A stretch of 64,000 nucleotides of DNA from Hydractinia symbiolongicarpus (lineage: Eukaryota; Cnidaria; Hydrozoa; Anthoathecata; Hydractiniidae), in assembly GCF_029227915.1 (NCBI RefSeq), contig NC_079879.1, positions 14,448,001 through 14,512,000 of the forward strand. Reading direction: 5' to 3'. Shown here piece after piece: positions 20,461-34,644 of this stretch. Position 1 is the stretch's first letter; each line of letters begins with the position of its first letter. The position numbers and the translations under genes are program-made. The notes beneath the pieces are model-generated. The model did no database searches, was not told the origin of the DNA, and saw only the letters and a list, made by a program, of their open reading frames with translations.

Positions 20461-22260
20461 TAAAGGCCTCACACGTAAATCACGTGGTTCCATCTGCCTG
20501 TGCAGGTTACCAGTGGACTAGTCGTTCCAGTCTCAATGCGCTACAACATCCCAAGTCGTTTTCATTTGCTCCGTTGCTTTACAACAATCTTAACTGCGTG
20601 CACTGTCCTATAAAGGCTGTAATATGGCCTTTGGCAGTCTAATAAAGGCTTCACACGTAAATCACGTGGTTTCACATGCCTGCGCAGGTTACCTTTGGAC
20701 TAATCGTTCCAGTCTCAATGTGCTACAACGTCCCAGGTCGTTTTCATTAGCGCCGTTGCCTTGCAACACTTTTAACTACGTGCACAGTCCTATAAAGGCT
20801 GTAATATCGCCTTTTGCAGTCTAATAAAGGCTTCACACGCAAATCACGTGGTTTCACCTGCCTGCGCAGGTTACCATTGGACTATTCCTTACAGTCTCAA
20901 TGCGCTACAGCGTCTCAAGTCGTTTTCATTAGCGCCGTTGCCTTACAACACTCCTAACTGCGTGCACAGTCGTATAAAGGCTGTAATATGGCCTTTTGCA
21001 GTCTAATAAAGGCCTCATACGTAAATCACGTGGTTCCATTTGCCTGTGCAGGTTACCATTGGACTATTCCTTCCAGTCTCAATGCGCTTCAACGTCCCAA
21101 GTCGTTTTCATTATCGCCGTTGCCTTACAACACTCTTAACTACGTTCACAGTCCTATAAAGGCTGTAATATGGCCTTTTGCAGTCTAATAAAGGCTTCAC
21201 ACGCAAATCACGTGGTTTCACCTGCCTGCGCAGGTTACCTTTGGACTAATCGTTCCAGTCTCAATGCGCTACAACGTCCCAAGATGTTTTCATTGGCGAA
21301 TTTGCCTTAGAACACTCTTAACTACGTGCACAGTCCTATAAAGGCTGTAATATCGCCTTTTGCAGTCTAATAAAGGCCTCACACGTAAATCACGTGGTTC
21401 CATTTGCCTGTGCAGGTTACCATTGGACTATTCCTTACAGTCTCAATGCGCTTCAACGTCCCAAGTCGTTTTCATTATCGCCGTTGCCTTACAACACTCT
21501 TAACTACGTGCACAGTCCTATAAAGGCTGTAATATGGCCTTTTGCAGTCTAATAAAGGCCTCACACGCAAATCACGTGGTTCCACCTGTCTGTGCAGTTT
21601 ACCATTGGCCTAGTCCTTCCAGTCTCAATGCGCTAAAATGTCCCAAGTCGTTTTCATTAGTGTCGTTGCCTTACAACACTCTTAACTACGTGCACAGTCC
21701 TATAAAGGCTGTAATATGGTCTTTGCAGTCTAATATAGGCTTCACACGTAAATCACGTGAGTTCACCTGCCTGCGCAGGTTACCTTTGGACTAATCGTTC
21801 CAGTCTCAATGCGCTACAACGTCCCAAGAAGTTTTCATTGGCGAAGTTGCCTTAGAACACTCTTAACTACGTGCACAGTCCTATAAAGGCTGTAATATCG
21901 CCTTTTGCAGTCTAATAAAGGCCTCACACGTAAATCACGTGGTTCCATTTGCCTGTGCAGGTTACCAATGGACTATTCCTTACAGTCTCAATGCATTAGA
22001 GCGTCCCAAGTCGTTTTCATTAGCGCCGTTGCCTTACAACACTCCTAACTACGTGCACAGTCGTATAAAGGCTGTAATATGGCCTTTTGCAGTCTAATAA
22101 AGGCCTCATACGTAAATCACGTGGTTCCATTTGCCTGTGCAGGTTACCATTTTACTATTCCTTCCAGTCTCAATGCGCTTCAACGTCCCAAGTCGTTTTC
22201 ATTATCGCCGTTGCCTTACAACACTCTTAACTACGTGCACAGTCCTATAAAGGCTGTAAT

Positions 22261-25200
22261 ATGGCCTTTTGCAGTCTAATAAAGGCCTCACACACAAATC
22301 ACGTGGTTTCACCTGTCTGCGCAGTTTACCATTGGCCTAGTCCTTCCAGTCTCAATGCGCTACAACGTCCCAAGTCGTTTTCATTAGTGTCGTTGCCTTA
22401 CAACACTCCTAACTACGTGCAGAGTCCTATAAAGGCTGTAATATGGCCTTTTGCAGTCTAATAAAGGCCTCACACGTAAATCACGTGGTATCACCTGCCT
22501 GTGCAGGTTACCTTTGCACTGATCGTTCCATTCTTTATGCGCTACAACGTCCCAAGTTGTTTTCATTGGCGAAGTTGCCTTAGAACTCTCTTAACTACGT
22601 GCAGAGTCCTATAAAGGCTGTAATATCGCCTTTTGCAGTCTAATAAAGGCCTCACACGTAAATCACGTGGTTCCATTTGCCTGTGCAGGTTACCATTGGA
22701 CTATTCCTTACAGTCTCAATGCATTAGAGCGTCCCAAGTCGTTTTCATTAGCGCCGTTGCCTTACAACACTCCTAACTACGTGCACAGTCGTATAAAGGC
22801 TGTAATATGGCCTTTTGCAGTCTAATAAAGGCCTCATACGTAAATCACGTGGTTTCACCTGCCTGCGCAGGTTACCTTTGGACTAATCGTTCCATTCTTA
22901 ATGCGCTACAACGTCCTAAGTTGTTTTCATTGGCGAAGTTGCCTTAGAACTCTCTTAACTACGTGCACAGTCCTATAAAGGCTGTAGTATGGCCTTTTGC
23001 AGTCTAATAAAGGCCTCACACGTAAATCACGTGGTTCCATCTGCCTGTGCAGGTTACCAGTGGACTAGTCGTTCCAGTCTCAATGCGCTACAACGTCCCA
23101 AGTCGTTCTCATTTGCTCCGTTGCTTTACAACAATCTTAACTACGTGCACTGTCCTATAAAGGCTGTAATATGGCCTTTGGCAGTCTAATAAAGGCCTCA
23201 CACGTAAATCACGTGGTTCCATTTGCCTGTGCAGGTTACCATTGGACTATTCCTTACAGTCTCAATGCGCTACAGCGTCCCAAGTCGTTTTCACTGGCGC
23301 TGTTGCCATACAACACTCTTAACTACGTTCACAGTCCTAAAAATGCTGTAATATGGCCTATTGCAGTCTAATAAAGGCCTCACACGCAAATCACGTGGTT
23401 TCACCTGTCTGCGCAGTTTACCATTGGCCTAGTCCTTCCAGTCTCAATGCGCTACAACGTCCCAAGTTGTTTTCACTGGCGAAGTTGCCTTTGAACACTC
23501 TTAACTACGTGCACAGTCCTATAAAGGATGTAATATCGCCTTTTGCAGTCTAATAAAGGCTTTACACGCAAATCACGTGATTTCACCTGCCTGCGCAGGT
23601 TACCTTTGGACTAATCGTTCCAGTCTCAATGCGCTACAACGTTCCAAGATGTTTTCATTGGCGAAGTTGCCTTAGAACACTCTTAACTACGTGCACAGTC
23701 CTATAAAGGCTGTAATATGGCCTTTTGCAGTCTAATAAAGGCCTCATACGTAAATCACGTGGTTTCACCTGCCTGCGCAGGTTACCATTGGCCTAGTCCT
23801 TCCAGTCTCAATGCGCTACAACGTCCCAAGTTGTTTTCACTGGCGAAGTTGCCTTAGAACACTCTTAACTACGTGCAGAGTCCTATAAAGGCTGTAATAT
23901 CGCCTTTTGCAGTCTAATAAAGGCCTCACACGTAAATCACGTGGTTCCATTTGCCTGTGCAGGTTACCATTGGACTATTCCTTACAGTCTCAATGCGCTA
24001 CAGCGTCCCAAGTCGTTTTCATTAGCGCCGTTGCCCTACAACACTCTTAACTACGTTCACAGTCCTAAAAAGGCTGTAATATGGCCTTTTGCAGTCTAAT
24101 AAAGGCCTCACACACAAATCACGTGGTTTCACCTGTCTGCGCAGTTTACCATTGGCCTAGTCCTTCCAGTCTCAATTCGCTACAACGTCCCAAGTCGTTT
24201 TCATTACTGTCGTTGCCTTACAACACTCCTAACTACGTGCAGAGTCCTATAAAGGCTGTAATATGGCCTTTTGCAGTCTAATAAAGACCTCACACGTAAA
24301 TCACGTGGTATCACCTGCCTGCGCAGGTTACCTTTGGACTGATCGTTCCATTCTTAATGCGCTACAACGTCCCAAGTTGTTTTCATTGGCGAAGTTGCCT
24401 TAGAACTCTCTTAACTACGTGCAGAGTCCTATAAAGGCTGTAATATCGCCTTTTGCAGTCTAATAAAGGCCTCACACGTAAATCACGTGGTTCCATTTGC
24501 CTGTGCAGGTTACCATTGGACTATTCCTTTCAGTCTCAATGCATTAGAGCGTCCCAAGTCGTTTTCATTAGCGCCGTTGCCTTACAACACTCCTAACTAC
24601 GTGCACAGTCGTATAAAGGCTGTAATATGGCCTTTTGCAGTCTAATAAAGGCCTCATACGTAAATCACGTAGTTTCACCTGCCTGCGCAGGTTACCATTG
24701 GACTAATCGTTCCATTCTTAATGCGCTACAACGTCCCAAGTTGTTTTCATTGGCGAAGTTGCCTTAGAACTCTCTTAACTACGTGCACAGTCCTATAAAG
24801 GCTGTAATATGGCCTTTTGCAGTCTAATAAAGGCCTCACACGTAAATCACGTGGTTCCATCTGCCTGTGCAGGTTACCAGTGGACTAGTCGTTCCAGTCT
24901 CAATGCGCTACAACGTCCCAAGTCGTTCTCATTTGCTCCGTTGCTTTACAACAATCTTAACTACGTGCACTGTCCTATAAAGGCTGTAATATGGCCTTTG
25001 GCAGTCTAATAAAGGCCTCACACGTAAATCACGTGGTTCCATTTGCCTGTGCAGGTTACCATTGGACTATTCCTTACAGTCTCAATGCGCTACAGCGTCC
25101 CAAGTCGTTCTCACTGGCGCCGTTGCCCTACAACACTCTTAACTACGTTCACAGTCCTAAAAATGCTGTAATATGGCCTATTGCAGTCTAATAAAGGCCT

Positions 25201-25350
25201 CACATGCAAATCACGTGGTTTCACCTGTCTGCGCAGTTTACCATTGGCCTAGTCCTTCCAGTCTCAATGCGCTACAACGTCCCAAGTTGTTTTCACTGGC
25301 GAAGTTGCCTTAGAACACTTTTAACTACGTGCACAGTCCTATAAAGGCTG
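22261..25350 (+). repeat. Older 10-monomer duplication (1,820-bp period), partly diverged
   Basis: Units at about 22,261, 22,989, 23,171 and 23,353 reappear 1,820 bp later (24,081, 24,809, 24,991, 25,173) in the same order. This includes the rare ATGCTGTAATATGGCCTATT variant (about 23,343 and 25,163). Differences are more frequent than in the other higher-order repeats, and some intervening units do not correspond, so this looks like an older event partly overwritten. Edges are approximate. Confidence 0.7.
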
Positions 25351-28300
25351 TAATATCGCCTTTTGCAGCCTAATAAAGGCCTCACACGTAAATCACGTGG
25401 TTCCATTTGCCTGTGCAGGTTACCATTGGACTAATACTTACAGTCTCAATGCGCTACAGCGTCCCAAGTCGTTTTCATTAGCGCCGTTGCCCTACAACAC
25501 TCTTAACTACGTTCACAGTCCTAAAAAGGCTGTAATATGGCCTTTTGTAGTCTAATAAAGGCCTCACACACAAATCACGTGGTTTCACCTGTCTGCGCAG
25601 TTTACCATTGGCCTAGTCCTTCCAGTCTCAATGCGCTACAACGTCCCAAGTCGTTTTCATTAGTGTCGTTGCCTTACAACACTCTTAACTACGTGCACAG
25701 TCGTATAAAGGCTGTAATATGGCCTTTTGCAGTCTAATAAAGGCCTCACACGTAAATCACGTGGTTCCATCTGCCTGTGCTGGTTACCAGTGGACTAGTT
25801 GTTCCAGTCTCAATGCGCTACAACGTCCCAAGTCGTTTTCATTAGTGTCGTTGCCTTACAACACTCTTAACTACGTGCACAGTCCTATAAAGGCTGTAAT
25901 ATGGTCTTTGCAGTCTAATAAAGGCCTCACACGTAAATCACGTGGTTCCATATGCCTGTGCAGGTTACCATTGGACTATTCCTTCCAGTCTCATTGCGCT
26001 TCAACGTCCCAAGTCGTTTTCATTATCGCCGTTGACTTACAACACTCTTAACTGCGTTCACAGTCCTATAAAAGCTGTAATATGGCCTTTTGCAGTCTAA
26101 TAAAGGCCTCACACGCAAATCACGTGGTTTCACCTGTCTGCGCAGCTTACCAATGCCCTAGTCCTTCCAGTCTCAATGCGCTACAACGTTCCAAGTCGTT
26201 TTCATTAGTGTCGTTGCCTTACAACACTCTTAACTACGTGCACAGTCCTATAAAGGCTGTAATATGGTCTTTGCAGTCTAATATAGGCTTCACACGTAAA
26301 TCATGTGAGTTCACATGCCTGCGCAGGTTACCTTTGGACTAATCGTTCCAGTCTCAATGCGCTTCAACGTCCCAAGCCGTTTTCATTATCGTCGTTGCCT
26401 TACAACACTCTTAACTACGTGCACAGTCCTATAAAGGCTGTAATATGGCATTTTGCAGTCTAATAAAGGCCTCACACGCAAATCACGTGGTTTCACCTGT
26501 CTGCGCAGTTTACCATTGGCCTAGTCCTTCCAGTCTCAATGCGCTACAACGTCCCAAGTTGTTTTCACTGGCGAAGTTGCCTTAGAACACTCTTAACTAC
26601 GTGCACAGTCCTATAAAGGCTGTAACATCGCCTTTTGCAGTCTAATAAAGGCCTCACACGTAAATCACGTGGTTCCATTTGCCTGTCCAGGTTACCATTG
26701 GACTATTCCTTACAGTCTCAATGCGCTACAGCGTCCCAAGACGTTTTCATTAGCGCCGTTGCCCTACAACACTCTTAACTACGTTCACAGTCCTAAAAAG
26801 GCTGTAATATGGCCTTTTGCAGTCTAATAAAGGCCTCACACGTAAATCACGTGGTTTCACCTGTCTGCGCAGCTTACCAATGCCCTAGTCCTTCCAGTCT
26901 CAATGCGCTACAACGTCCCAAGTCGTTTTCATTAGTGTCGTTGCCTTACAACACTCTTAACTACGTGCACAGTCCTATAAAGGCTGTAATATGGCCTTTT
27001 GCATTCTAATAAAGGCTTCACACGCAAATCACGTAGTTTCACCTGCCTGCGCAGGTTACCTTTGGACTAATCGTTCCAGTCTCAATGCGCTACAACGTCC
27101 CAAGATGTTTTCATTGGCGAAGTTGCCTTAGAACACTCTTAACTACGTGCACAGTCCTATAAAGGCTGTAATATCGCCTTTTGCAGTCTAATAAAGGCCT
27201 CACACGCAAATCACGTGGTTTCACCTGTCTGCGCAGTTTACCATTGGCCTAGTCCTTCCAGTCTCAATGCGCTACAACGTCCCAAGTCGTTTTCATTAGT
27301 GTCGTTGCCTTACAACACTCCTAACTACGTGCAGAGTCCTATAAAGGCTGTAATATGGCCTTTTGCAGTCTAATAAAGGCCTCACACGTAAATCACATGG
27401 TTTCACCTGCCTGCGCAGGTTACCTTTGGACTAGTCGTTCCAGTCTCAATGCGCTACAACGTCCCAAGTCGTTTTCATTTGCTCCGTTGCTTTACAACAA
27501 TCTTAACTAAGTGCACTGTCCTATAAAGGCTGTAATATGGCCTTTGGCAGTCTAATAAAGGCCTAACACGTAAATCACGTGGTTTCACCTGCCTGCGCAG
27601 GTTACCTTCGGACTAATCGTTCCAGTCTCAATGCGCTACAACGTCCCAAGATGTTTTCACTGGCGAAGTTGCCTTAGAACACTCTTAACTACGTGCACAG
27701 TCCTATAAAGGCTGTAATATCGCCTTTTGCAGTCTAATAAAGGCCTCACACGTAAATCACGTGGTTCCATTTGCCTGTCCAGGTTACCATTGGACTATTC
27801 CTTACAGTCTCAATGCGCTACAGCGTCCCAAGTCGTTTTCATTAGTGTCGTTGCCTTACAACACTCCTAACTACGTGCAGAGTCCTATAAAGGCTGTAAT
27901 ATGGCCTTTTGCAGTCTAATAAAGGCCTCACACGTAAATCACATGGTTTCACCTGCCTGCGCAGGTTACCTTTGGACTAGTCGTTCCAGTCTCACTGCGC
28001 TACAACGTCCCAAGTCGTTTTCATTAGCGCCGTTGCCCTACAACACTCTTAACTACGTTCACAGTCCTAAAAAGGCTGTAATATGGCCTTTTGTAGTCTA
28101 ATAAAGGCCTCACACGCAAATCACGTGGTTTCACCTGTCTGCGCAGTTTACCATTGGCCTAGTCCTTCCAATCTCAATGCGCTACAACGTCCTAAGTCGT
28201 TTTTATTCGTGTTTTTGCCTTACAACACTCTTAACTACGTGCACAGTCGTATAAAGGCTGTAATATGGCCTTTTGCAGTCTAATAAAGGCCTCATACGTA

Positions 28301-28409
28301 AATCACGTGGTTCCATTTGCCTGTGCAGGTTACCATTGTACTATTCCTTCCAGTCTCAATGCGCTTCAACGTCCCAAGTCGTTTTCATTATCGCCATTGC
28401 CTTACAACA
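24772..28409 (+). repeat. Higher-order repeat B, copy 1 (20 monomers, 3,638 bp)
   Basis: The segment is repeated directly downstream with a 3,638-bp period (20 x 182 minus 2). The left edge is where GCCTTAGAACTCTC stops matching GCCTTACAACACTC. A few substitutions separate the copies, for example GCAGCCTAAT at 25,367, ACAACGTTCC at about 26,186 and TTAACTAAGTGC at about 27,510, each changed in copy 2. Confidence 0.92.
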
Positions 28410-31400
28410 CTCTTAACTACGTGCACAGTCCTATAAAGGCTGTAATATGGCCTTTTGCAGTCTAATAAAGGCCTCACACGTAAATCACGTGGTTCCATCT
28501 GCCTGTGCAGGTTACCAGTGGACTAGTCGTTCCAGTCTCAATGCGCTACAACGTCCCAAGTCGTTCTCATTTGCTCCGTTGCTTTACAACAATCTTAACT
28601 ACGTGCACTGTCCTATAAAGGCTGTAATATGGCCTTTGGCAGTCTAATAAAGGCCTCACACGTAAATCACGTGGTTCCATTTGCCTGTGCAGGTTACCAT
28701 TGGACTATTCCTTACAGTCTCAATGCGCTACAGCGTCCCAAGTCGTTCTCACTGGCGCCGTTGCCCTACAACACTCTTAACTACGTTCACAGTCCTAAAA
28801 ATGCTGTAATATGGCCTATTGCAGTCTAATAAAGGCCTCACATGCAAATCACGTGGTTTCACCTGTCTGCGCAGTTTACCATTGGCCTAGTCCTTCCAGT
28901 CTCAATGCGCTACAACGTCCCAAGTTGTTTTCACTGGCGAAGTTGCCTTAGAACACTTTTAACTACGTGCACAGTCCTATAAAGGCTGTAATATCGCCTT
29001 TTGCAGTCTAATAAAGGCCTCACACGTAAATCACGTGGTTCCATTTGCCTGTGCAGGTTACCATTGGACTAATACTTACAGTCTCAATGCGCTACAGCGT
29101 CCCAAGTCGTTTTCATTAGCGCCGTTGCCCTACAACACTCTTAACTACGTTCACAGTCCTAAAAAGGCTGTAATATGGCCTTTTGTAGTCTAATAAAGGC
29201 CTCACACACAAATCACGTGGTTTCACCTGTCTGCGCAGTTTACCATTGGCCTAGTCCTTCCAGTCTCAATGCGCTACAACGTCCCAAGTCGTTTTCATTA
29301 GTGTCGTTGCCTTACAACACTCTTAACTACGTGCACAGTCGTATAAAGGCTGTAATATGGCCTTTTGCAGTCTAATAAAGGCCTCACACGTAAATCACGT
29401 GGTTCCATCTGCCTGTGCTGGTTACCAGTGGACTAGTTGTTCCAGTCTCAATGCGCTACAACGTCCCAAGTCGTTTTCATTAGTGTCGTTGCCTTACAAC
29501 ACTCTTAACTACGTGCAAAGTCCTATAAAGGCTGTAATATGGTCTTTGCAGTCTAATAAAGGCCTCACACGTAAATCACGTGGTTCCATATGCCTGTGCA
29601 GGTTACCATTGGACTATTCCTTCCAGTCTCATTGCGCTTCAACGTCCCAAGTCGTTTTCATTATCGCCGTTGACTTACAACACTCTTAACTGCGTTCACA
29701 GTCCTATAAAAGCTGTAATATGGCCTTTTGCAGTCTAATAAAGGCCTCACACGCAAATCACGTGGTTTCACCTGTCTGCGCAGCTTACCAATGCCCTAGT
29801 CCTTCCAGTCTCAATGCGCTACAACGTCCCAAGTCGTTTTCATTAGTGTCGTTGCCTTACAACACTCTTAACTACGTGCACAGTCCTATAAAGGCTGTAA
29901 TATGGTCTTTGCAGTCTAATATAGGCTTCACACGTAAATCATGTGAGTTCACATGCCTGCGCAGGTTACCTTTGGACTAATCGTTCCAGTCTCAATGCGC
30001 TTCAACGTCCCAAGCCGTTTTCATTATCGTCGTTGCCTTACAACACTCTTAACTACGTGCACAGTCCTATAAAGGCTGTAATATGGCATTTTGCAGTCTA
30101 ATAAAGGCCTCACACGCAAATCACGTGGTTTCACCTGTCTGCGCAGTTTACCATTGGCCTAGTCCTTCCAGTCTCAATGCGCTACAACGTCCCAAGTTGT
30201 TTTCACTGGCGAAGTTGCCTTAGAACACTCTTAACTACGTGCACAGTCCTATAAAGGCTGTAACATCGCCTTTTGCAGTCTAATAAAGGCCTCACACGTA
30301 AATCACGTGGTTCCATTTGCCTGTCCAGGTTACCATTGGACTATTCCTTACAGTCTCAATGCGCTACAGCGTCCCAAGACGTTTTCATTAGCGCCGTTGC
30401 CCTACAACACTCTTAACTACGTTCACAGTCCTAAAAAGGCTGTAATATGGCCTTTTGCAGTCTAATAAAGGCCTCACACGTAAATCACGTGGTTTCACCT
30501 GTCTGCGCAGCTTACCAATGCCCTAGTCCTTCCAGTCTCAATGCGCTACAACGTCCCAAGTCGTTTTCATTAGTGTCGTTGCCTTACAACACTCTTAACT
30601 ACGTGCACAGTCCTATAAAGGCTGTAATATGGCCTTTTGCATTCTAATAAAGGCTTCACACGCAAATCACGTAGTTTCACCTGCCTGCGCAGGTTACCTT
30701 TGGACTAATCGTTCCAGTCTCAATGCGCTACAACGTCCCAAGATGTTTTCATTGGCGAAGTTGCCTTAGAACACTCTTAACTACGTGCACAGTCCTATAA
30801 AGGCTGTAATATCGCCTTTTGCAGTCTAATAAAGGCCTCACACGCAAATCACGTGGTTTCACCTGTCTGCGCAGTTTACCATTGGCCTAGTCCTTCCAGT
30901 CTCAATGCGCTACAACGTCCCAAGTCGTTTTCATTAGTGTCGTTGCCTTACAACACTCCTAACTACGTGCAGAGTCCTATAAAGGCTGTAATATGGCCTT
31001 TTGCAGTCTAATAAAGGCCTCACACGTAAATCACATGGTTTCACCTGCCTGCGCAGGTTACCTTTGGACTAGTCGTTCCAGTCTCAATGCGCTACAACGT
31101 CCCAAGTCGTTTTCATTTGCTCCGTTGCTTTACAACAATCTTAACTACGTGCACTGTCCTATAAAGGCTGTAATATGGCCTTTGGCAGTCTAATAAAGGC
31201 CTAACACGTAAATCACGTGGTTTCACCTGCCTGCGCAGGTTACCTTCGGACTAATCGTTCCAGTCTCAATGCGCTACAACGTCCCAAGATGTTTTCACTG
31301 GCGAAGTTGCCTTAGAACACTCTTAACTACGTGCACAGTCCTATAAAGGCTGTAATATCGCCTTTTGCAGTCTAATAAAGGCCTCACACGTAAATCACGT

Positions 31401-32118
31401 GGTTCCATTTGCCTGTCCAGGTTACCATTGGACTATTCCTTACAGTCTCAATGCGCTACAGCGTCCCAAGTCGTTTTCATTAGTGTCGTTGCCTTACAAC
31501 ACTCCTAACTACGTGCAGAGTCCTATAAAGGCTGTAATATGGCCTTTTGCAGTCTAATAAAGGCCTCACACGTAAATCACATGGTTTCACCTGCCTGCGC
31601 AGGTTACCTTTGGACTAGTCGTTCCAGTCTCACTGCGCTACAACGTCCCAAGTCGTTTTCATTAGCGCCGTTGCCCTACAACACTCTTAACTACGTTCAC
31701 AGTCCTAAAAAGGCTGTAATATGGCCTTTTGTAGTCTAATAAAGGCCTCACACGCAAATCACGTGGTTTCACCTGTCTGCGCAGTTTACCATTGGCCTAG
31801 TCCTTCCAATCTCAATGCGCTACAACGTCCTAAGTCGTTTTTATTCGTGTTTTTGCCTTACAACACTCTTAACTACGTGCACAGTCGTATAAAGGCTGTA
31901 ATATGGCCTTTTGCAGTCTAATAAAGGCCTCATACGTAAATCACGTGGTTCCATTTGCCTGTGCAGGTTACCATTGTACTATTCCTTCCAGTCTCAATGC
32001 GCTTCAACGTCCCAAGTCGTTTTCATTATCGCCATTGCCTTACAACACTCTTAACTACGTGCACAGTCCTATAAAGGCTGTAATATGGCCTTTTGCAGTC
32101 TAATAAAGGCCTCACACG
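28410..32118 (+). repeat. Higher-order repeat B, copy 2
   Basis: Second tandem copy of 24,772-28,409, running slightly into a third partial copy. Correspondence fades from about 32,119, where CACGTTAATC replaces CACGTAAATC, and is lost by about 32,290. Copy 2 has its own change GTGCAAAGTCC at about 29,516. Overall identity is very high by eye. Confidence 0.9.
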
Positions 32119-32824
32119 TTAATCACGTGGTTCCATCTGCCTTTGCAGGTTACCAGTGGACTAGTCGTTCCAGTCTCAATGCGCTACAACGTCCCAAGTC
32201 GTTTTCATTTGCTCCGTTGCTTTACAACAATCTTAACTGCGTGCACTGTCCTATAAAGGCTGTAATATGGCCTTTGGCAGTCTAATAAAGGCCTAACACG
32301 TATATCACGTGGTTTCACCAGCCTGCGCAGGTTACCTTCGGACTAATCGTTCCAGTCTCAATGCGCTACAACGTCCCAAGATGTTTTCACTGGCGAAGTT
32401 GCCTTAGAACACTCTTAACTACGTGCACAGTCCTATAAAGGCTGTAATATCGCCTTTTGCAGTCTAATAAAGGCCTCACACGTAAATCACGTGGTTCCAT
32501 TTGCCTGTCCAGGTTACCATTGGACTATTCCTTACAGTCTCAATGCGCTACAGCGTCCCAAGACGTTTTCATTAGCGCCGTTGCCCTACAACACTCTTAA
32601 CTACGTTCACAGTCCTAAAAAGGCTGTAATATGGCCTTTTGTAGTCTAATAAAGGCCTCACACGCAAATCACGTGGTTTCACCTGTCTGCGCAGTTTTCC
32701 ATTGGCCTAGTCCTTCCAGTCTCAATACGCTTCAACGTCCCAAGTCGTTTTCATTATCTCCATTGCCTTACAACACTCTTAACTACGTGCACAGTCCTAT
32801 AAAGGCTGTAATATGGCCTTTTGC

Positions 32825-34644
32825 AGTCTAATAAAGACCTCACACGTTAATCACGTGGTTTCACCTGTCTGCGCAGTTTACCATTGGCCTAGTCCTTCCA
32901 GTCTCAATGCGCTACAACGTCCCAAGTCGTTTTCATTAGTGTCGTTGCCTTACAACACTCTTAACTACGTGCACAGTCGTATAAAGGCTGTAATATGGCC
33001 TTTTGCAGTCTAATAAAGGCCTCACGCGTAAATCACGTGGTTCCATCTGCCTGTGCAGGTTACCAGTGGACTAGTTGTTCTAGTCTCAATGCGCTACAAC
33101 GTCCCAAGTCGTTTACATTAGTGTCGTTGCCTTACAACACTCTTAACTACGTGCACAGTCCTATAAAGGCTGTAATATCGCCTTTTGCAGTCTAATAAAG
33201 GCCTCACACGTAAATCACGTGGTTCCATTTGCCTGTGCAGGTTACCATTGGACTATTCCTTACAGCCTCAATGCATTAGAGCGTCCCAAGTCGTTTTTAT
33301 TAGCGCCGTTGCCTTACAACACTCCTAACTACGTGCACAGTCGTATAAAGGCTGTAATATGGCCTTTTGCAGTCTAATAAAGGCCTCACACGTAAATCAC
33401 GTGGTTTCACCTGTCTGCGCAGCTTACCAATGCCCTAGTCCTTCCAGTCTCAATGCGCTACAACGTCCCAAGTCGTTTTCATTAGTGTCGTTGCCTTACA
33501 ACACTCTTAACTACGTGCACAGTCCTATAAAGGCTGTAATATGGCCTTTTGCATTCTAATAAAGGCTTCACACGCAAATCACGTAGTTTCACCTGCCTGC
33601 GCAGGTTACCTTTGGACTAATCGTTCCAGTCTCAATGCGCTACAACGTCCCAAGATGTTCTCATTGGCGAAGTTGCCTTAGAACACTCTTAACTACGTGC
33701 ACAGTCCTATAAAGGCTGTAATATCGCCTTTTGCAGTCTAATAAAGGTCTCACACGCAAATCACGTGGTTTCACCTGTCTGCTCAGTTTACCATTGGCCT
33801 AGTCCTTCCAGTCTCAATGCGCTACAACGTCCCAAGTCGTTTTCATTAGTGTCGTTGCCTTACAACACTCCTAACTACGTGCAGAGTCCTATAAAGGCTG
33901 TAATATGGCCTTTTGCAGTCTAATAAAGGCCTCACACCTAAATCACATGGTTTCCCCTGCCTGCGCAGGTTACCTTTGGACTAGTCGTTCCAGTCTCAAT
34001 GCGCTACAACGTCCCAAGTCGTTTTCATTTGCTCCGTTGCTTTACAACAATCTTAACTACGTGCACTGTCCTATAAAGGCTGTAATATGGCCTTTGGCAG
34101 TCTAATAAAGGCCTAACACGTAAATCACGTGGTTTCACCTGCCTGCGCAGGTTACCTTCGGACTAATCGTTCCAGTCTCAATGCGCTACAACGTCCCAAG
34201 ATGTTTTCACTGGCGAAGTTGCCTTAGAACACTCTTAACTACGTGCACAGTCCTATAAAGGCTGTAATATCGCCTTTTGCAGTCTAATAAAGGCCTCACA
34301 CGTAAATCACGTGGTTCCATTTGCCTGTCCAGGTTACCATTGGACTATTTCTTACAGTCTCAATGCGCTACAGCGTCCCAAGTCGTTTTCATTAGTGTCG
34401 TTGCCTTACAACACTCCTAACTACGTGCAGAGTCCTATAAAGGCTGTAATATGGCCTTTTGCAGTCTAATAAAGGCCTCACACGTAAATCACATGGTTTC
34501 ACCTGCCTGCGCAGGTTACCTTTGGACTAGTCGTTCCAGTCTCACTGCGCTACAACGTCCCAAGTCGTTTTCATTAGCGCCGTTGCCCTACAACACTCTT
34601 AACTACGTTCACAGTCCTAAAAAGGCTGTAATATGGCCTTTTGT
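32825..34644 (+). repeat. Higher-order repeat C, copy 1 (10 monomers, 1,820 bp)
   Basis: Contains the private run AAAGACCTCACACGTTAATC, CCTCACGCGTAAATC, GTTGTTCTAGTCTC and GTCGTTTACATTAG, all repeated 1,820 bp downstream. About 33,359-34,640 also matches 30,447-31,728 (offset 2,912, 16 monomers), so block C was assembled partly from block B. Confidence 0.9.
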
